Source: Kiritimatiellales bacterium
GTDB lineage: Bacteria; Verrucomicrobiota; Kiritimatiellia; Kiritimatiellales; Pontiellaceae
DNA: 5,387 bases
Reading direction: 5' to 3'
NCBI GenBank assembly: GCA_030630445.1
Contig: DAOVNC010000259.1
Coordinates: forward strand, 1-5,387
Notes under the pieces: model-generated
Seen by the model: only the letters and a program-made list of their open reading frames with translations
What the model was told of the DNA's origin: nothing
Databases searched by the model: none
Part shown: in pieces, positions 5,131-5,387 of the stretch
How positions within the stretch are numbered: position 1 is the stretch's first letter
Layout: each line of letters opens with the position of its first letter
Translations under genes and position numbers: made by a program

Positions 5131-5387
5131 TCCACCAATCCAATCCGACTCACAATCTTCAGTCTTCCCGTCAGAATATCGGCGGCGATGTCGAGCCGGA
5201 CGTCTTCGTAGAAGAGGCTAACGCCGCCGCCGTCGCTACCCCCGAAATGGGTAAAGGAAAACGCGCGAACCTCCCCCTCCGGCGGGTCTTCCAAAGAGAG
5301 GAAGTCCGGCGTCGGCTCCTCCATTGCCCGGAAGGTTTCATCCTCCTCGGTCAGCGCGGCAATCTGGTCGACGGCGGCGGCGTTAGC
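5127..5387 (-). CDS. C-terminal part of a GspH-like minor pseudopilin, 5' end cut by window edge
   Basis: The frame is open from the window edge to TGA at 5127, giving 86 residues; the start and prepilin signal lie outside. The C-terminal pattern is AFSFTHFGGSDGGGVSLFYEDVRLDIAADILTGRLKIV, split here as FTHFGGSDGGG (an aromatic-Gly-rich turn), VSLFYEDVRLDIAAD (paired strands) and TGRLKIV (final strand). This matches the end of GspH/FimT pseudopilins, where a Gly-rich turn is followed by strands and a terminal TGxxxV. An internal ATG at 5324 exists but lies mid-domain and is not a credible start. The position directly upstream of gspI with a 4-nt overlap fits the gspG-H-I-J-K order. GspG is unlikely because its conserved C-terminal calcium loop is not seen. 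Confidence 0.65.
   Translation of the reverse strand, partial: ANAAAVDQIAALTEEDETFRAMEEPTPDFLSLEDPPEGEVRAFSFTHFGGSDGGGVSLFYEDVRLDIAADILTGRLKIVSRIGLVE

Noticed and set aside
4897..5211. Plus-strand frames across gspI and gspJ with shared peptide ECGGKRS
   Set aside because: The shared peptide is the antisense reading of the repeat element; it does not indicate a protein family.

Overview
The window is one densely packed, leftward-transcribed (minus strand) operon segment encoding the inner-membrane and pseudopilus parts of a type II secretion system (T2SS). No other kind of gene is supported. In transcription order, from right to left, it holds: the C-terminal part of a GspH-like minor pseudopilin (cut by the right edge), GspI, GspJ, GspK, GspL (a PilM/PilN-like fusion), GspM, and a GspC-like inner-membrane protein cut by the left edge. 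The genes overlap by 4 nt (H/I and M/C, both ATGA junctions) or 17 nt (L/M), or are separated by 6-35 nt. This implies one transcript with translational coupling. There is no internal promoter, terminator or RNA gene that I can support, and no gene-free stretch longer than 35 nt.

Functionally, GspH-I-J-K would form or prime the pseudopilus tip, with the I/J/K complex at its end. GspL and GspM form the inner-membrane platform that links the assembly ATPase to the pseudopilus. The GspC-like protein would bridge the platform to the outer-membrane secretin. GspC lies after GspM rather than at the head of the operon. The secretin gene may therefore follow just beyond the left edge, but it is not visible here.

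The most interesting signal is a 93-bp element with terminal inverted repeats, present twice (about 4478-4574 and 5021-5117, 88 of 93 bases identical, no indels). It sits in frame, in the same orientation and codon phase, between the start codon and the prepilin-peptidase site of both gspI and gspJ. Its length is a multiple of three, and its coding strand has no stop codon in any of the three frames. It looks like a protein-coding palindromic repeat, analogous to the Rickettsia palindromic elements, lodged in a leader peptide that is cut off during maturation. The start and leader of the next gene, gspK, also lie on a repeat-like sequence with a tandem 11-bp unit. A separate spaced palindrome, TTCCAA-NNN-TTGGAA, occurs three times perfectly inside coding DNA.

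The organism is a diderm bacterium with GC-rich, Shine-Dalgarno-led genes. The split GspC/L/M architecture and the repeat types recall Kiritimatiellota/Verrucomicrobiota (PVC) genomes. That placement is recollection, not something the sequence proves.
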